52,109 bases of DNA from Candidatus Abzuiibacterium crystallinum (GCA_002787155.1 PCVY01000058.1:5837-57945), one strand, 5' to 3'; counted from the first letter of the stretch, positions 1 through 8,342 are shown. Made by a program: numbers and translations. Notes: generated by a model from the letters alone, not told the origin.

Positions 1-77
1 TTTCTCAAGTTCACTATACCCCTGCCGATACACTCTTTACGAAACATTTCGAGCCAAAAAAGCAGGGAGAATCAATT

Positions 78-269
78 GTGAAAGAATCATATGTTTGTTC
101 GACATGCCATTGGTCAGGTGAAGAATCAAAGTTCTCTACTAAGATTCTAAGTATTATGTACCGCCCCAAACATGAGAACATTCAAGCATTTAAGCAAATC
201 AAATGCCCGAAATGCCACAATCTTGTGACGATTGTGTTTGAAACCCTCGACGGAACGCTCGCAAAGTAA
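78..269 (+). CDS. Small zinc-ribbon protein of unknown function
   Basis: This encodes 63 residues with two CxxC pairs (C7/C10 and C43/C46), the usual layout of a four-cysteine zinc ribbon. The start is GTG; an AGGGAGA Shine-Dalgarno sequence lies 7 bases upstream at 64-70, which supports real translation. It is one of only two credible plus-strand genes here and converges on surE with a 7-base gap, leaving no room for a separate terminator. I do not recognise a named family. A nucleic-acid-binding or metal-binding role is possible, but only inferred from the cysteines. Confidence 0.6.
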   Translation: MKESYVCSTCHWSGEESKFSTKILSIMYRPKHENIQAFKQIKCPKCHNLVTIVFETLDGTLAK

Positions 270-276
270 CTTGGCT

Positions 277-1059
277 TTATCGCTTCCTGCCGTTATTGAA
301 CCCCAACCACGTCTTGAGTTCAATCTTTTTCTTATGGCAAGTCGTGTCAAGACCGAGCGGCGTAATTGAAACAAATCCTTCCCGCAACGCTTCCTCGTCG
401 CTCGTGCCGTCGGGTGCTGTGAGATGGATATCCCCTTTCAGCGCGTAAGATTTAATTTGTTTGGCTTGATCTTCGGCTTGCAACTCATACCATTCCGCAA
501 ATCGTGAAGGCGCTTGGTTGGTTGATTTAATCCCCTTGATCTTAGTGCCGTCAAGGGCCGGGATATTGACGTTCAATAACACGTCTTTTGGCAACTGTCC
601 GGATAAATACCCTTCAAATAAATTCAAAACCAGTCCGGCACCATATGAAAAATCATTTCCCAACGCCCTATCTTGCGAAACCGCCATAGCGGGAACACCA
701 TTGATCAATCCTTCCCGGGCAGCACCAATGGTACCTGAATAATAAACACTAATGCCCGTATTGAGTCCGGGATTAATGCCTGAGATTACCAAATCGAATT
801 TGTTTTTTTGTCCTAATTCAAAAATACCGAATTTGACACAGTCAGCGGCGGTTCCGTCAACCGCATAGCCTTCAATGCTCTCGTTGATGGGATGCTTTTG
901 CACATGGATTTGATGATAAAGAGAAATGGCGTGACTTGTGGCGGAACGCTCGCGGTTGGGTGCTACAACGACACATTTCGCCTTTGATTTTAAGACATCC
1001 AAAACAGCCATTAAACCAGGCGCATGGATCCCGTCATCGTTGGTGAGTAAAATATTCAT
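277..1059 (-). CDS. surE: 5'/3'-nucleotidase SurE
   Basis: SurE is a metal-dependent phosphatase that removes phosphate from nucleoside monophosphates. The 260-residue product starts with the family signature MNILLTNDDGIHAPG. The expected metal ligands are visible: D8, D9, S39 (in NRERSA) and N96 (in VISGIN), and YSGTIGAA is also present. A longer reading frame begins at 1083, but families begin at this MNILL and the extra residues have no homology, so I chose 1059. The gene overlaps the end of the upstream YdjC-type gene by 26 bases, suggesting translational coupling. It is the last gene of the acpS-ydjC-surE group. Confidence 0.95.
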   Translation of the reverse strand: MNILLTNDDGIHAPGLMAVLDVLKSKAKCVVVAPNRERSATSHAISLYHQIHVQKHPINESIEGYAVDGTAADCVKFGIFELGQKNKFDLVISGINPGLNTGISVYYSGTIGAAREGLINGVPAMAVSQDRALGNDFSYGAGLVLNLFEGYLSGQLPKDVLLNVNIPALDGTKIKGIKSTNQAPSRFAEWYELQAEDQAKQIKSYALKGDIHLTAPDGTSDEEALREGFVSITPLGLDTTCHKKKIELKTWLGFNNGRKR

Positions 1060-1789
1060 GATCCGACTTTCGTGTCCGCACACTTAACACAATTTTCTCT
1101 TTTTTGAGCAGCTGCTTTAGCTTTGGGTTTGAGAAAAGCGAAAGCTCAACAGCTCTCCCTTGATTGAATGAACTGATTTTCCGCAAATATCCGTCACAAT
1201 AACCCGGATGACACATGAGTTCACTGGCGCCGTCCGGCAAGTTTTTGAGAATGGTTGTGAGACTTCTCAGAGTCCAATGGCGGTCATATCCAATACTGCC
1301 AAAGAAATAATCGGTGGTTAATGTCTGAGGCCCTAAACCGCAGACGCGTCTCATCGGAATGGCATGCTGACGGCTAAGTTTTTGAACGATTGCAAAGATG
1401 CTTGGATCGGCATGAATATGGTGATGGGTGTCTAAGTGATCCGGCATTTTGCCAAACACTTCGAAAAAGCGATTCAGTTGTGCGCGATATTCCCCTGCAA
1501 TTTCTCTCAGGTTGGGCCGTTGATGAAAACGCTTGAATGAACCTGTTTGATCTACCAGGCTTTTCACTCGTTTGGTATGCTGAACAGGCTGACCGTAAGT
1601 CATATTGAGATGGAGGCCTTGGCCGAGATGTTTCCGTTTTCTAAGGCCTAAAAATTGCTCGCGGGACAGCGGTAAATTAATAAAAATACTTGTGCTGGAT
1701 ACGATGCCGCAGTCAAAACAGCGGAAAATACCTTTTGAAACACCCGGGGTTAAATTGAAATCATCCGCATTAACGAAAAGTACTTTCAT
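1034..1789 (-). CDS. YdjC/ChbG-family carbohydrate deacetylase
   Basis: The 251-residue product belongs to the YdjC (ChbG, HpnK-like) family of metal-dependent deacetylases acting on N-acetylated sugars. Visible family features are NADDF near the N-terminus (D9, D10), GLHLN with H60, the metal-binding stretch HLDTHHHIH (about residues 118-126) and ELMCHPGY near the C-terminus. The substrate cannot be told from sequence; a cell-envelope glycan or glycolipid is plausible given the nearby acpS and bactofilin genes. The ATG overlaps the acpS stop in an ATGA junction, so the two are translationally coupled. Confidence 0.88.
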   Translation of the reverse strand: MKVLFVNADDFNLTPGVSKGIFRCFDCGIVSSTSIFINLPLSREQFLGLRKRKHLGQGLHLNMTYGQPVQHTKRVKSLVDQTGSFKRFHQRPNLREIAGEYRAQLNRFFEVFGKMPDHLDTHHHIHADPSIFAIVQKLSRQHAIPMRRVCGLGPQTLTTDYFFGSIGYDRHWTLRSLTTILKNLPDGASELMCHPGYCDGYLRKISSFNQGRAVELSLFSNPKLKQLLKKEKIVLSVRTRKSDHEYFTHQR

Positions 1790-2166
1790 ACCGCCATCAT
1801 GACGGTCGCAATGGCAAAATCACGTTCATGCGCCATGGTCAATCGAAATTCGGCCTGTGCCGGCACGGCAAGCTGCTTCCGTGCGCGGGGCGAGAGAAAA
1901 AGGTAGGGTTTACCGTATTGACCCCGTTTGACCTCGATGGCACTAAAAGCATAGCGGCCGGGACCGCCGCCTTTGGCTTTAATCAATGCTTCTTTGGCTG
2001 CAAAGCGGGCGGCATAGTTTTCATATTTATTCCGCTTGGCTTCACAATAGATTTGCTCGTCCGTCGTAAACACACGATCCAAAAACCGTTGGCCTTGTCG
2101 TTCAATGGCCAACCTCATTCGGGAAACGCTGACGATATCGACACCCACCTCAAAGGGAATTGACAT
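1786..2166 (-). CDS. acpS: Holo-[acyl-carrier-protein] synthase
   Basis: AcpS moves the 4'-phosphopantetheine arm of coenzyme A onto acyl carrier protein, activating fatty-acid synthesis. The 126-residue length fits the family. The Mg-binding residues are D10 in VGVDIVSVSR and E59 in RFAAKEALIKAKG, and the C-terminal AEFRLTMAHERDFAIATV strand is present. It lies 3 bases after the membrane helix-turn-helix gene and overlaps the next gene by 4 bases, so it sits inside one operon. No acpP or fab genes are near. Confidence 0.95.
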   Translation of the reverse strand: MSIPFEVGVDIVSVSRMRLAIERQGQRFLDRVFTTDEQIYCEAKRNKYENYAARFAAKEALIKAKGGGPGRYAFSAIEVKRGQYGKPYLFLSPRARKQLAVPAQAEFRLTMAHERDFAIATVMMAV

Positions 2167-2169
2167 AAG

Positions 2170-2460
2170 CTATAACTGAAAAAAGAGGATAATAAACACC
2201 AGGAGACAGACTGACGTAATGACGTAAAAGCTGTAGAATTTCCAAAAATCCCGAAATCGCTCTAACTGAGAGCGGCCCAGTTCTTCCGGTGCGATAAACT
2301 TTTTACCGCTCTTGAGTGCCACCACTTCTTCTTTTTTGAAACGAATGTATGACCCGCCCACACGAAAAGCGGTTAGTTTGCCTCTTTTCATCAGTTTTTG
2401 AATGTCGGCAGGCGTTTTCCCAAGGTAATGCTGAACTTCTTCTTCTGTCAAAAAAGCCAC
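2170..2460 (-). CDS. Membrane-anchored excisionase-type helix-turn-helix protein
   Basis: The predicted 96-residue protein has two parts. Residues about 4-50 form a winged helix-turn-helix of the MerR/excisionase type (EEEVQHYLGKTPADIQKLMK, then GGSYIRFKKEEV). Residues about 75-95 are one hydrophobic segment ending at the C-terminus (FYVITSVCLLVFIILFF). This predicts a DNA-binding or adaptor domain in the cytoplasm held at the membrane by a C-terminal anchor. An upstream TTG at 2475 is open but lacks a ribosome site; GTG at 2460 has GAAGGG 7-8 bases before it, so I chose that. It follows a bactofilin that carries the same kind of HTH domain. Exact function unknown. Confidence 0.75.
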   Translation of the reverse strand: MAFLTEEEVQHYLGKTPADIQKLMKRGKLTAFRVGGSYIRFKKEEVVALKSGKKFIAPEELGRSQLERFRDFWKFYSFYVITSVCLLVFIILFFQL

Positions 2461-2560
2461 AATGGTACCCTTCAATTAAAAAAAATAATTTGTAAATAGA
2501 ATTTTGATATCGGGACTTCGAGTTGCAGTCAGTGACTTCCGCTGATGAACTTCGAACTAA

Positions 2561-3079
2561 TTATGACTTAACTTTTTCGTCCTGAACCCATTTATCAATC
2601 ACGGTACGGCTGAAACGCCATTCGCCTTTTTCCATCCGAGCCGGAATCTTTTTCTTCTCAGCCCATTCCTGTACTACCTTGGCTTCGAGTTCCAGGTACT
2701 GTGCAACTTCGCGCAAGGACAATGTTTCAGCGGTAGGACCGGTAATATTGGTCATGATCAACTGACCTTCGATAATAGACCCTTCCGCAACGCTGAGTTT
2801 GGGGGTTCTAATATTTCCTTGTATATAAGCCGGCGCAATCGCCGTTAAACTTTCAAAAGCAATAATATCACCTGTTACTTTGCCGGCAATAATTAAGCGG
2901 TCGCCTTGAATATCAGCTTTCACATTGGCATTTTCACCAATGGTCAGGTTGCCGCGCGTGTCCAATTTACCTTCAAAACTACCGTTAATTCTTAGATTAA
3001 CAGGGTCCTTAAAGGAAATGGTTCCCTGCATACTCGCATCAACATCTAAAATCTTCTCGTCGGCGTTTCGTTTGGCCAT
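2561..3079 (-). CDS. Bactofilin with C-terminal helix-turn-helix domain
   Basis: The 172-residue product has a bactofilin core at about residues 10-110, recognised by repeated beta-helix turns with GxI/GxV spacing (INGSFEGKL, TIGENANVKADIQGDRLIIAGKVTGDI, IQGNIRTPKLSVAEGSIIEGQL). Bactofilins polymerise into nucleotide-free filaments that scaffold envelope enzymes or DNA-segregation proteins. Residues about 119-168 form an excisionase/MerR-like HTH (SLREVAQYLELEAKVVQEWA, GEWRFSRTVIDKWV), unusual for the family. Start ATG is supported by a strong AAAGGAGG. A good promoter lies upstream. The downstream gene encodes a second, membrane-anchored HTH. Confidence 0.88.
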   Translation of the reverse strand: MAKRNADEKILDVDASMQGTISFKDPVNLRINGSFEGKLDTRGNLTIGENANVKADIQGDRLIIAGKVTGDIIAFESLTAIAPAYIQGNIRTPKLSVAEGSIIEGQLIMTNITGPTAETLSLREVAQYLELEAKVVQEWAEKKKIPARMEKGEWRFSRTVIDKWVQDEKVKS

Positions 3080-3120
3080 AGAAAGCCTCCTTTAATCCAA
3101 ATGGGTGGTAAAGCAGTTCT

Positions 3121-3149
3121 AAGTTATCACTGAAAAGAGAGGGTGTCAA
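3121..3149 (-). promoter_or_regulatory. Sigma-70-type promoter for the bactofilin operon
   Basis: On the minus strand TTGACA (3144-3149) and TAACTT (3121-3126) are separated by 17 bases. Transcription would start near 3114, leaving about 35 bases of leader that contain the AAAGGAGG ribosome site of the bactofilin gene. The -35 box lies just past the tsaD stop codon, so this splits tsaD from the bactofilin-HTH-acpS-ydjC-surE unit. Confidence 0.65.
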
Positions 3150-3162
3150 GAAAAGCGTATCG

Positions 3163-4179
3163 CTATTCAAAATCAAGACTGGGATTGGGTGTTAAATCAA
3201 GCCCGGAACGCATACCCAAGCGATAACGCTCATAACCCAGTTTCGCAATCATCCCCGCATTGTCTAAAGTGAGAGCAAGCGGCGGTATGAGTAATTTGAT
3301 ACCATGCAACTGGCAAGCCTTGCTTAATTCGTTCCGTAGGCGCGAGTTAGCGCTCACGCCTCCTCCGACAACGATTTGCTTTAACTTATTTTCCTGGCAG
3401 GCAAGAATCGCCTTCTTAATCACCCAATCGGTAACAGCTTGCTGAAAACTGGCGCATAAATCATAAAGTTTCCGGCCCTGCCAACGTACGCCGGGCCTGT
3501 AGCGGCCGTTCTTACCATGCACATGATGTAAAACTGCTGTCTTGATACCGCTAAAACTAAATTGATAACGTCCGGCAACTTTCGGTTGCGTGAACGTATA
3601 AGCCCGCGGGTTACCTTTTTGTGCCAACCGGTCAATCGCAGGACCGCCCGGATATCCCAAACCTAAAATCTTGGCTGTTTTGTCATAAGCTTCTCCGATG
3701 GCATCATCCACCGTGCAGCCAATTTCCTTAAAATGCCACCGCTTGATCTTAAGCAAACTCGTGTGACCGCCTGATACGACAACACCCAAATAAGAACCCT
3801 TGGGCGTGGGATTGTCGATAAAATTAGCCGCCACATGCGCTTCGAGATGATTCACCCCTACCAGCGGCTTTTCCAAAGCAAATGCCAACGATTTGGCAAA
3901 AGAAACACCCACTAAGAGTGAGCCAACCAGGCCGGGTCCTTTGGTCACGGCGATTAAATCGATCTGCCGCGCCTTGAGGCGCGCTTTTTTTAAGGCTTCT
4001 CGATAAACCACATGAATGGCTTCTAAACAATGGCGGGAAGCGATCTCGGGCACAACACCGCCGAATGGTTTGTGTTTCTTGAGACTGGAAGAAATAATGT
4101 TAGCACGTAAGTGCCGTCCATTTTCAAGGAGTGCACAGGAAGTTTCATCACAGCTGGTCTCAATACCTAAGGTGATCAT
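3163..4179 (-). CDS. tsaD: tRNA N6-adenosine threonylcarbamoyltransferase TsaD
   Basis: TsaD, with TsaB and TsaE, transfers the threonylcarbamoyl group to A37 of ANN-decoding tRNAs (t6A). The 338-residue protein has the ASKHA-fold signature: GIETSCDETSCALL at the N-terminus, metal-binding H111 and H115 in NHLEAHVAAN, GGGVSANSRLR, and D306 in TLDNAGMIA. Length is standard. The start overlaps the stop of the deacetylase gene by 4 bases (ATGA), indicating coupling. tsaB and tsaE are not in the window. Confidence 0.97.
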   Translation of the reverse strand: MITLGIETSCDETSCALLENGRHLRANIISSSLKKHKPFGGVVPEIASRHCLEAIHVVYREALKKARLKARQIDLIAVTKGPGLVGSLLVGVSFAKSLAFALEKPLVGVNHLEAHVAANFIDNPTPKGSYLGVVVSGGHTSLLKIKRWHFKEIGCTVDDAIGEAYDKTAKILGLGYPGGPAIDRLAQKGNPRAYTFTQPKVAGRYQFSFSGIKTAVLHHVHGKNGRYRPGVRWQGRKLYDLCASFQQAVTDWVIKKAILACQENKLKQIVVGGGVSANSRLRNELSKACQLHGIKLLIPPLALTLDNAGMIAKLGYERYRLGMRSGLDLTPNPSLDFE

Positions 4180-5051
4180 AACAATTTCTTAAGCGGAACA
4201 ATCTCAAAACCTTCTTCTTCTAACTTCGGCAGCTCTTCTTTTAAAACGCTGAGCGTTGACCATTTGTAATGCCCAATGCCAATGGCTGTTCCTGTTTTTC
4301 CGGCAATGGATTTCACGTCATGAAGCCGTGAGCGAATGTAATCGGCATCGTCATTGTTATCCAAGAAAATGTCTCTTTGAAGATAGGAAACGCCTACTTT
4401 CTTCGCTTCGCCTTTTCCGACCGATAAAGAAGTGGTCATGCTGTCTAAAAAGAAAAGGTGACGGTCTTTCAGGACTGAGAAAACGGTATCCATCACACGT
4501 CTGTCTTGTGTCGCATAGGAACCCATGTGGTTACTCATGCCGACTGCCTGTGGAATTGATTTTAAATTCATCTTCACAGCACTTTCAATGGCGCGGTTGT
4601 CCATTTTCGTTTCGATCATCCCCTGGTAAGTACCATTCTGTTCATGCTGCGCTTCCATCGGTTGATGAATAATCACTTCAAACCCTTCTTTCTCAGCTAC
4701 TTTGGCAAAGCGCTCTGAATACGTGAGGCCAGGAATAACGGCCAAAGTTACCTTGGCAGGCAAAGAAAAAAGCAAGTCTTCTAAATGATGATCGTACCCG
4801 ATATCATCGATCACAATGGCAATTTGGGGCCGGGCGGGTGTTTTAACTTTAGAAGGTTTCGGCCGGGGTTTTTTTTGACGTTCGGCAGGCCGCTCTCTTT
4901 CAACCGGCGCCGGATAAGATTCGGCTGTTTGCTGTGCGCGTTTACCAAATAAAAAACCAACGAAAATACCGACAACAAAAACAATGATAATCAGATAGAG
5001 CGTTTGCCGGTCAAATGTCTCCCCGCCCTTTTTCTTTTGAGATTTGGCCAT
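4176..5051 (-). CDS. YibQ-type divergent polysaccharide deacetylase
   Basis: The 291-residue product has a basic N-terminus, one membrane segment at about residues 18-37 (LIIIVFVVGIFVGFLFG), a Pro/Lys/Arg-rich linker, then a NodB-like barrel of the divergent polysaccharide deacetylase family (PF04748, YibQ). Visible family stretches are IAIVIDDIGY, VIPGLTYS, HQPMEA, SNHMGS, FFLDSMTT and GIGHYKWSTL. It is anchored in the inner membrane with the domain outside, probably acting on envelope glycans. The exact substrate is unknown. It begins 2 bases after gatB. Confidence 0.85.
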   Translation of the reverse strand: MAKSQKKKGGETFDRQTLYLIIIVFVVGIFVGFLFGKRAQQTAESYPAPVERERPAERQKKPRPKPSKVKTPARPQIAIVIDDIGYDHHLEDLLFSLPAKVTLAVIPGLTYSERFAKVAEKEGFEVIIHQPMEAQHEQNGTYQGMIETKMDNRAIESAVKMNLKSIPQAVGMSNHMGSYATQDRRVMDTVFSVLKDRHLFFLDSMTTSLSVGKGEAKKVGVSYLQRDIFLDNNDDADYIRSRLHDVKSIAGKTGTAIGIGHYKWSTLSVLKEELPKLEEEGFEIVPLKKLL

Positions 5052-5053
5052 GC

Positions 5054-6493
5054 TTAGGATAATTTCTTTTGTAAAATTTCGTTCACAATTTTAGGATTGG
5101 CTTTGCCTTTCGTTTCTTTCATGATTTGGCCAACCAAAAATCCGATCGCTTGTGTTTTACCGCTTTTATACTGTTCAACCGGATTGGGATTAGCCGCAAT
5201 CACCCGCTCGGCGATGTCTTCTAAGAGTTTGGTGTCTGTGACCTGAACCAAATTCTTTTCTTTCACAATTTGATCGGCCGTCTTCTTTTCATCGATCATG
5301 AGCGGCAGCACATCTTTACCAATCTTTCCGCTGATCGTATTATTTTCAATCAAGGCCAACATGCCAGCTAAATGCTTAGGGGTGATCGGATTCTGATCAA
5401 ATGACAAACAGCGCTCATTTAAGGCGCCTAATAGATCCGTTTGAATCCAGTTGCAGGCCAATTTGGCGTTAGCGCCCTCTTTAACACAATTCTCAAAATA
5501 TTCACCCAACACCTTGTCATTGACTAAAACAGAAGCATCATAATCCGAAAGGCCGAAGTTTTTGACGAAACGTTCTTTGCGTGCCTGAGGCAGCTCAGGC
5601 AAAGCGCGCCGGACTGCTTCAATTTCCTTTTCCGTTACAGTAAAAGGCACGAGGTCAGGTTCCGGGAAATAACGGTAATCATGCGCATGCTCTTTGGAGC
5701 GCATGGAAATGGTTTTGCCTTGCATATCATTCCAAAGCCGTGTTTCCTGCGCAATTTTCTCGCCTTGCTCAAGCGCTTCGGTTTGACGTTCAATTTCATA
5801 TTGCAAAGCTTTCTGGACAGCTTTGAAAGAATTGAGGTTTTTAATTTCTACCTTGGTGCCAAATTGTGATTCACCCTTTGGGCGCAGCGAAACATTAGCA
5901 TCGCAGCGAAGACTCCCTTCTTCCATGTTGCAATCACTCACTTCTAAATAGAGTAAAACGGCTTTCAGCCGCGTCAGGTAATCATAAGCTTCCTCGGGCG
6001 AGCGGATATCGGGTTCAGAAACAATTTCAAGCAAGGGGATCCCTGCCCGATTGTAATCCACCCAACTGCCGTCTTTCACACCTTCATGCAGCAACTTGCC
6101 GGCATCTTCTTCCAAGTGAGCGCGGGTAATCCCGATTTGTTTGGTTATGCCGCCGCTTGATTCCGGTTGAATTGTTAAACCGCCGTGTGCGCAAACCGGC
6201 ATGTCATATTGAGAAATTTGATAAGCTTTCGGCAGATCAGGGTAAAAATAATTTTTACGGTCAAATTTAATTCGCTTGGCAATCGTCGTATTAAGCGCCA
6301 ACCCTACTTTCATGGCCAAACGCAGCGCCTGTTCGTTTAAAACAGGCAAAGTACCGGGCAAACCCATGCAAATGGGACAAGTGTTCGCATTTGGCTCCGA
6401 TCCGAATTTCGTGGAGCAAGCACAAAAGATTTTACTTTTGGTCGCCAGCTGCACGTGCACTTCAAGGCCGATCACGGGTTCGTATGTGTTCAT
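5054..6493 (-). CDS. gatB: Asp-tRNA(Asn)/Glu-tRNA(Gln) amidotransferase subunit B
   Basis: GatB activates the mischarged glutamyl or aspartyl group on tRNA and receives ammonia from GatA. The 479-residue protein has the usual N-terminal kinase-like domain with VIGLEVHVQL, a zinc site C24/C26 and C39/C42, KRIKFDRKNYFYPDLPKAYQ and SDCNMEEGSLRCDANVS, followed by the helical and YqeY-like tail ending FLVGQIMKETKGKANP. It is complete. It follows gatA after a 91-base gap that holds a perfect long hairpin, and no clear Shine-Dalgarno precedes its ATG. Confidence 0.97.
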   Translation of the reverse strand: MNTYEPVIGLEVHVQLATKSKIFCACSTKFGSEPNANTCPICMGLPGTLPVLNEQALRLAMKVGLALNTTIAKRIKFDRKNYFYPDLPKAYQISQYDMPVCAHGGLTIQPESSGGITKQIGITRAHLEEDAGKLLHEGVKDGSWVDYNRAGIPLLEIVSEPDIRSPEEAYDYLTRLKAVLLYLEVSDCNMEEGSLRCDANVSLRPKGESQFGTKVEIKNLNSFKAVQKALQYEIERQTEALEQGEKIAQETRLWNDMQGKTISMRSKEHAHDYRYFPEPDLVPFTVTEKEIEAVRRALPELPQARKERFVKNFGLSDYDASVLVNDKVLGEYFENCVKEGANAKLACNWIQTDLLGALNERCLSFDQNPITPKHLAGMLALIENNTISGKIGKDVLPLMIDEKKTADQIVKEKNLVQVTDTKLLEDIAERVIAANPNPVEQYKSGKTQAIGFLVGQIMKETKGKANPKIVNEILQKKLS

Positions 6494-6499
6494 AGTTAT

Positions 6500-6573
6500 G
6501 TCATTCTGAGGCCGCTTCGCTTGTCATCCTACTATGAATAATTGCGTCAATAATTATTCATAGTAGGATGACA
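6500..6573. repeat. Palindromic repeat with perfect 22-bp hairpin between gatA and gatB
   Basis: Two perfectly complementary 22-base arms (6522-6543 and 6552-6573) flank an 8-base loop. The outer ends read TGTCATCCT, and next to the hairpin at 6500-6521 is a GTCATTCTGAGGCCGCTTCGCT stretch. This matches the style of the widespread GTCATYCTGAG...GCGAAGC intergenic palindromes found in many bacteria. There is no T-tract, so it is not a classical terminator. In mRNA it would form a stable hairpin just before the gatB start. Confidence 0.8.
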
Positions 6574-6584
6574 TATTCCCGGTC

Positions 6585-8009
6585 TTATATCCTTGGTTTT
6601 TTCTTATGAAAATCCGTGGCTTGTTCAAAGGCATAAGCCGTGCTTAAAAGCGTGGCTTCATCAAAAGGTTTACCAATCAACTGAATACCAATCGGTAAAT
6701 CCCGATTGGTAAACCCGCCCGGAATGGAGATGGCAGGATTTCCTGCCAAATTAGCCGGAATGGTATACAAATCCGACAAGTACATGGCAAGCGGATCACC
6801 CGTTTTCTCACCCAGTTTAAAAGGCGGTGTCGGGGCAGTCGGCGTTAAAATGACATCGACTTGTTTAAAAGCTTCTTCAAAATCTCTCCTGAAGAAAGTG
6901 CGTGCTTTCAGCCCTCTGAGATAATAAGCATCATAATAACCTGCGGAAAGCACGAAAGTGCCAAGCAAAATACGCCTTTTGGCTTCTGCGCCAAAACCTT
7001 GATCGCGTGTATCAATGTACATCTCCGTTAAGTTAGAGGAAGGCACTCGAAGCCCATAACGCACGCCGTCATAACGTCCTAAGTTAGAGCTCGCCTCAGC
7101 CGTGGCTACAATGTAGTACACATGAACAGCGAAACGAGAATGCGGCAAACTGATATCAACAATCTTTGCACCCAAGTCTTGGTACGTTTTAGCCGCCTGC
7201 CGGATTGCTTTCTCAACATCCGGATCTAAACCAGCCGCAAAATGTTCTTTGGCCAGCCCGATTTTAAGACCATTAACCTGTTTGGAAAGTTTTTCAGTGT
7301 AATGCGGAACGGGTTCTTGTGCGGAAGTGGAATCAAGCGGATCATGGCCTGCCATCACTTGAAGTAAAAGCGCTGCATCTTCGACTGTTTTGGTAATGGG
7401 GCCGATTTGATCTAAACTTGATCCAAAAGCAACTAGCCCGTAACGTGACACTCGCCCATAAGTCGGTTTCAAACCCACCACGCTACAAAAACTGGCCGGC
7501 TGTCTGATAGATCCGCCTGTATCAGATCCCAATGCCGCAATGGCTTCTCCGGAACTCACCGCCGCAGCAGAACCGCCGCTCGATCCCCCAGGCACTCGCG
7601 TCAAATCCCACGGATTTTTGACGGGGCCGAAGGCAGATGACTCGTTAGAGGAACCAAAAGCGAATTCATCCATGTTGCATTTACCGACAATCACCGCTCC
7701 CGCTTCTTTCAGTTTACGAATGACCGTAGCATCGTAAGGCGGAATGAAACCTTTCAGCACTTTGGAGCCGCAAGTTGTCTCCCAGCCATGCGTGCACAAA
7801 TTATCTTTGACAGAAATCGGAACGCCGGCCAAAGGCCCTTGCTTGATCTCAAAAGTTTTCGGCAATTGAAATTGAATGTAAGCATTGATGGACTTGTCCA
7901 GCTGGTCCACCCGTTTTTTCAGCGCTTCGGCAACTGTCCGGGCCTTTTCGCTGCTTCCTTGGATAAAACGGGCAGCTGCTTGAATGGTGAGCGGTTCGGG
8001 ATTAGTCAT
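6585..8009 (-). CDS. gatA: Asp-tRNA(Asn)/Glu-tRNA(Gln) amidotransferase subunit A
   Basis: GatA is the amidase that releases ammonia from glutamine for GatB. The 474-residue product has the amidase-signature triad K68 (GVPISVKDN), S143 (PGGSSGGSAAAV) and S167 (GSDTGGSIRQPASF), and ends in the usual GNPAISIPGG...PIGIQLIGKPFDE region. A TTG 15 bases upstream (8024) is also open; I prefer ATG at 8009, which follows the gatC stop after one base. It is the second gene of gatC-gatA-gatB. Confidence 0.97.
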   Translation of the reverse strand: MTNPEPLTIQAAARFIQGSSEKARTVAEALKKRVDQLDKSINAYIQFQLPKTFEIKQGPLAGVPISVKDNLCTHGWETTCGSKVLKGFIPPYDATVIRKLKEAGAVIVGKCNMDEFAFGSSNESSAFGPVKNPWDLTRVPGGSSGGSAAAVSSGEAIAALGSDTGGSIRQPASFCSVVGLKPTYGRVSRYGLVAFGSSLDQIGPITKTVEDAALLLQVMAGHDPLDSTSAQEPVPHYTEKLSKQVNGLKIGLAKEHFAAGLDPDVEKAIRQAAKTYQDLGAKIVDISLPHSRFAVHVYYIVATAEASSNLGRYDGVRYGLRVPSSNLTEMYIDTRDQGFGAEAKRRILLGTFVLSAGYYDAYYLRGLKARTFFRRDFEEAFKQVDVILTPTAPTPPFKLGEKTGDPLAMYLSDLYTIPANLAGNPAISIPGGFTNRDLPIGIQLIGKPFDEATLLSTAYAFEQATDFHKKKPRI

Positions 8010-8010
8010 T

Positions 8011-8301
8011 TTAGGCTTGGTCAATCACTTTGGGTACTTTAAAAAAATTACCTTCCCGATGGGGAGAATGTTTGAGAACTTCTTCGCGAACTAAGGCGGG
8101 TTTGACTTCATCAGCTCTAAAGACATTTTCGAGCTTAGCCACATGCGTGGTAGGTTCAATGCCTTCCAGATTAAGCTGGCCTAAAGCCTCCACGTAGCCG
8201 AGTATTTTACTCAGATCGTTTGTGAGCTTTGCCTTCTCTTCCTTTTTAAGGCGAATTCTGGCTAAATCAGCCAATGAATCAATGTTAAACTTCTCGCTCA
8301 T
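8011..8301 (-). CDS. gatC: Asp-tRNA(Asn)/Glu-tRNA(Gln) amidotransferase subunit C
   Basis: The 96-residue GatC wraps around and stabilises the GatA-GatB pair. Family features are DSLADLARIRLKKEEKAKLTND, the ILGYVEALGQLNLEGIEPT segment and the C-terminal DEVKPALVREEVL...NFFKVPKVI. It is the first gene of the gat operon, about 35 bases downstream of the start predicted for a strong promoter. Together the three genes indicate an organism that makes Gln-tRNA and/or Asn-tRNA by transamidation. Confidence 0.95.
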   Translation of the reverse strand: MSEKFNIDSLADLARIRLKKEEKAKLTNDLSKILGYVEALGQLNLEGIEPTTHVAKLENVFRADEVKPALVREEVLKHSPHREGNFFKVPKVIDQA

Positions 8302-8342
8302 GCGTAACCTATATTTGCTCTAAGTCCTTAGAAAATAAGGGG

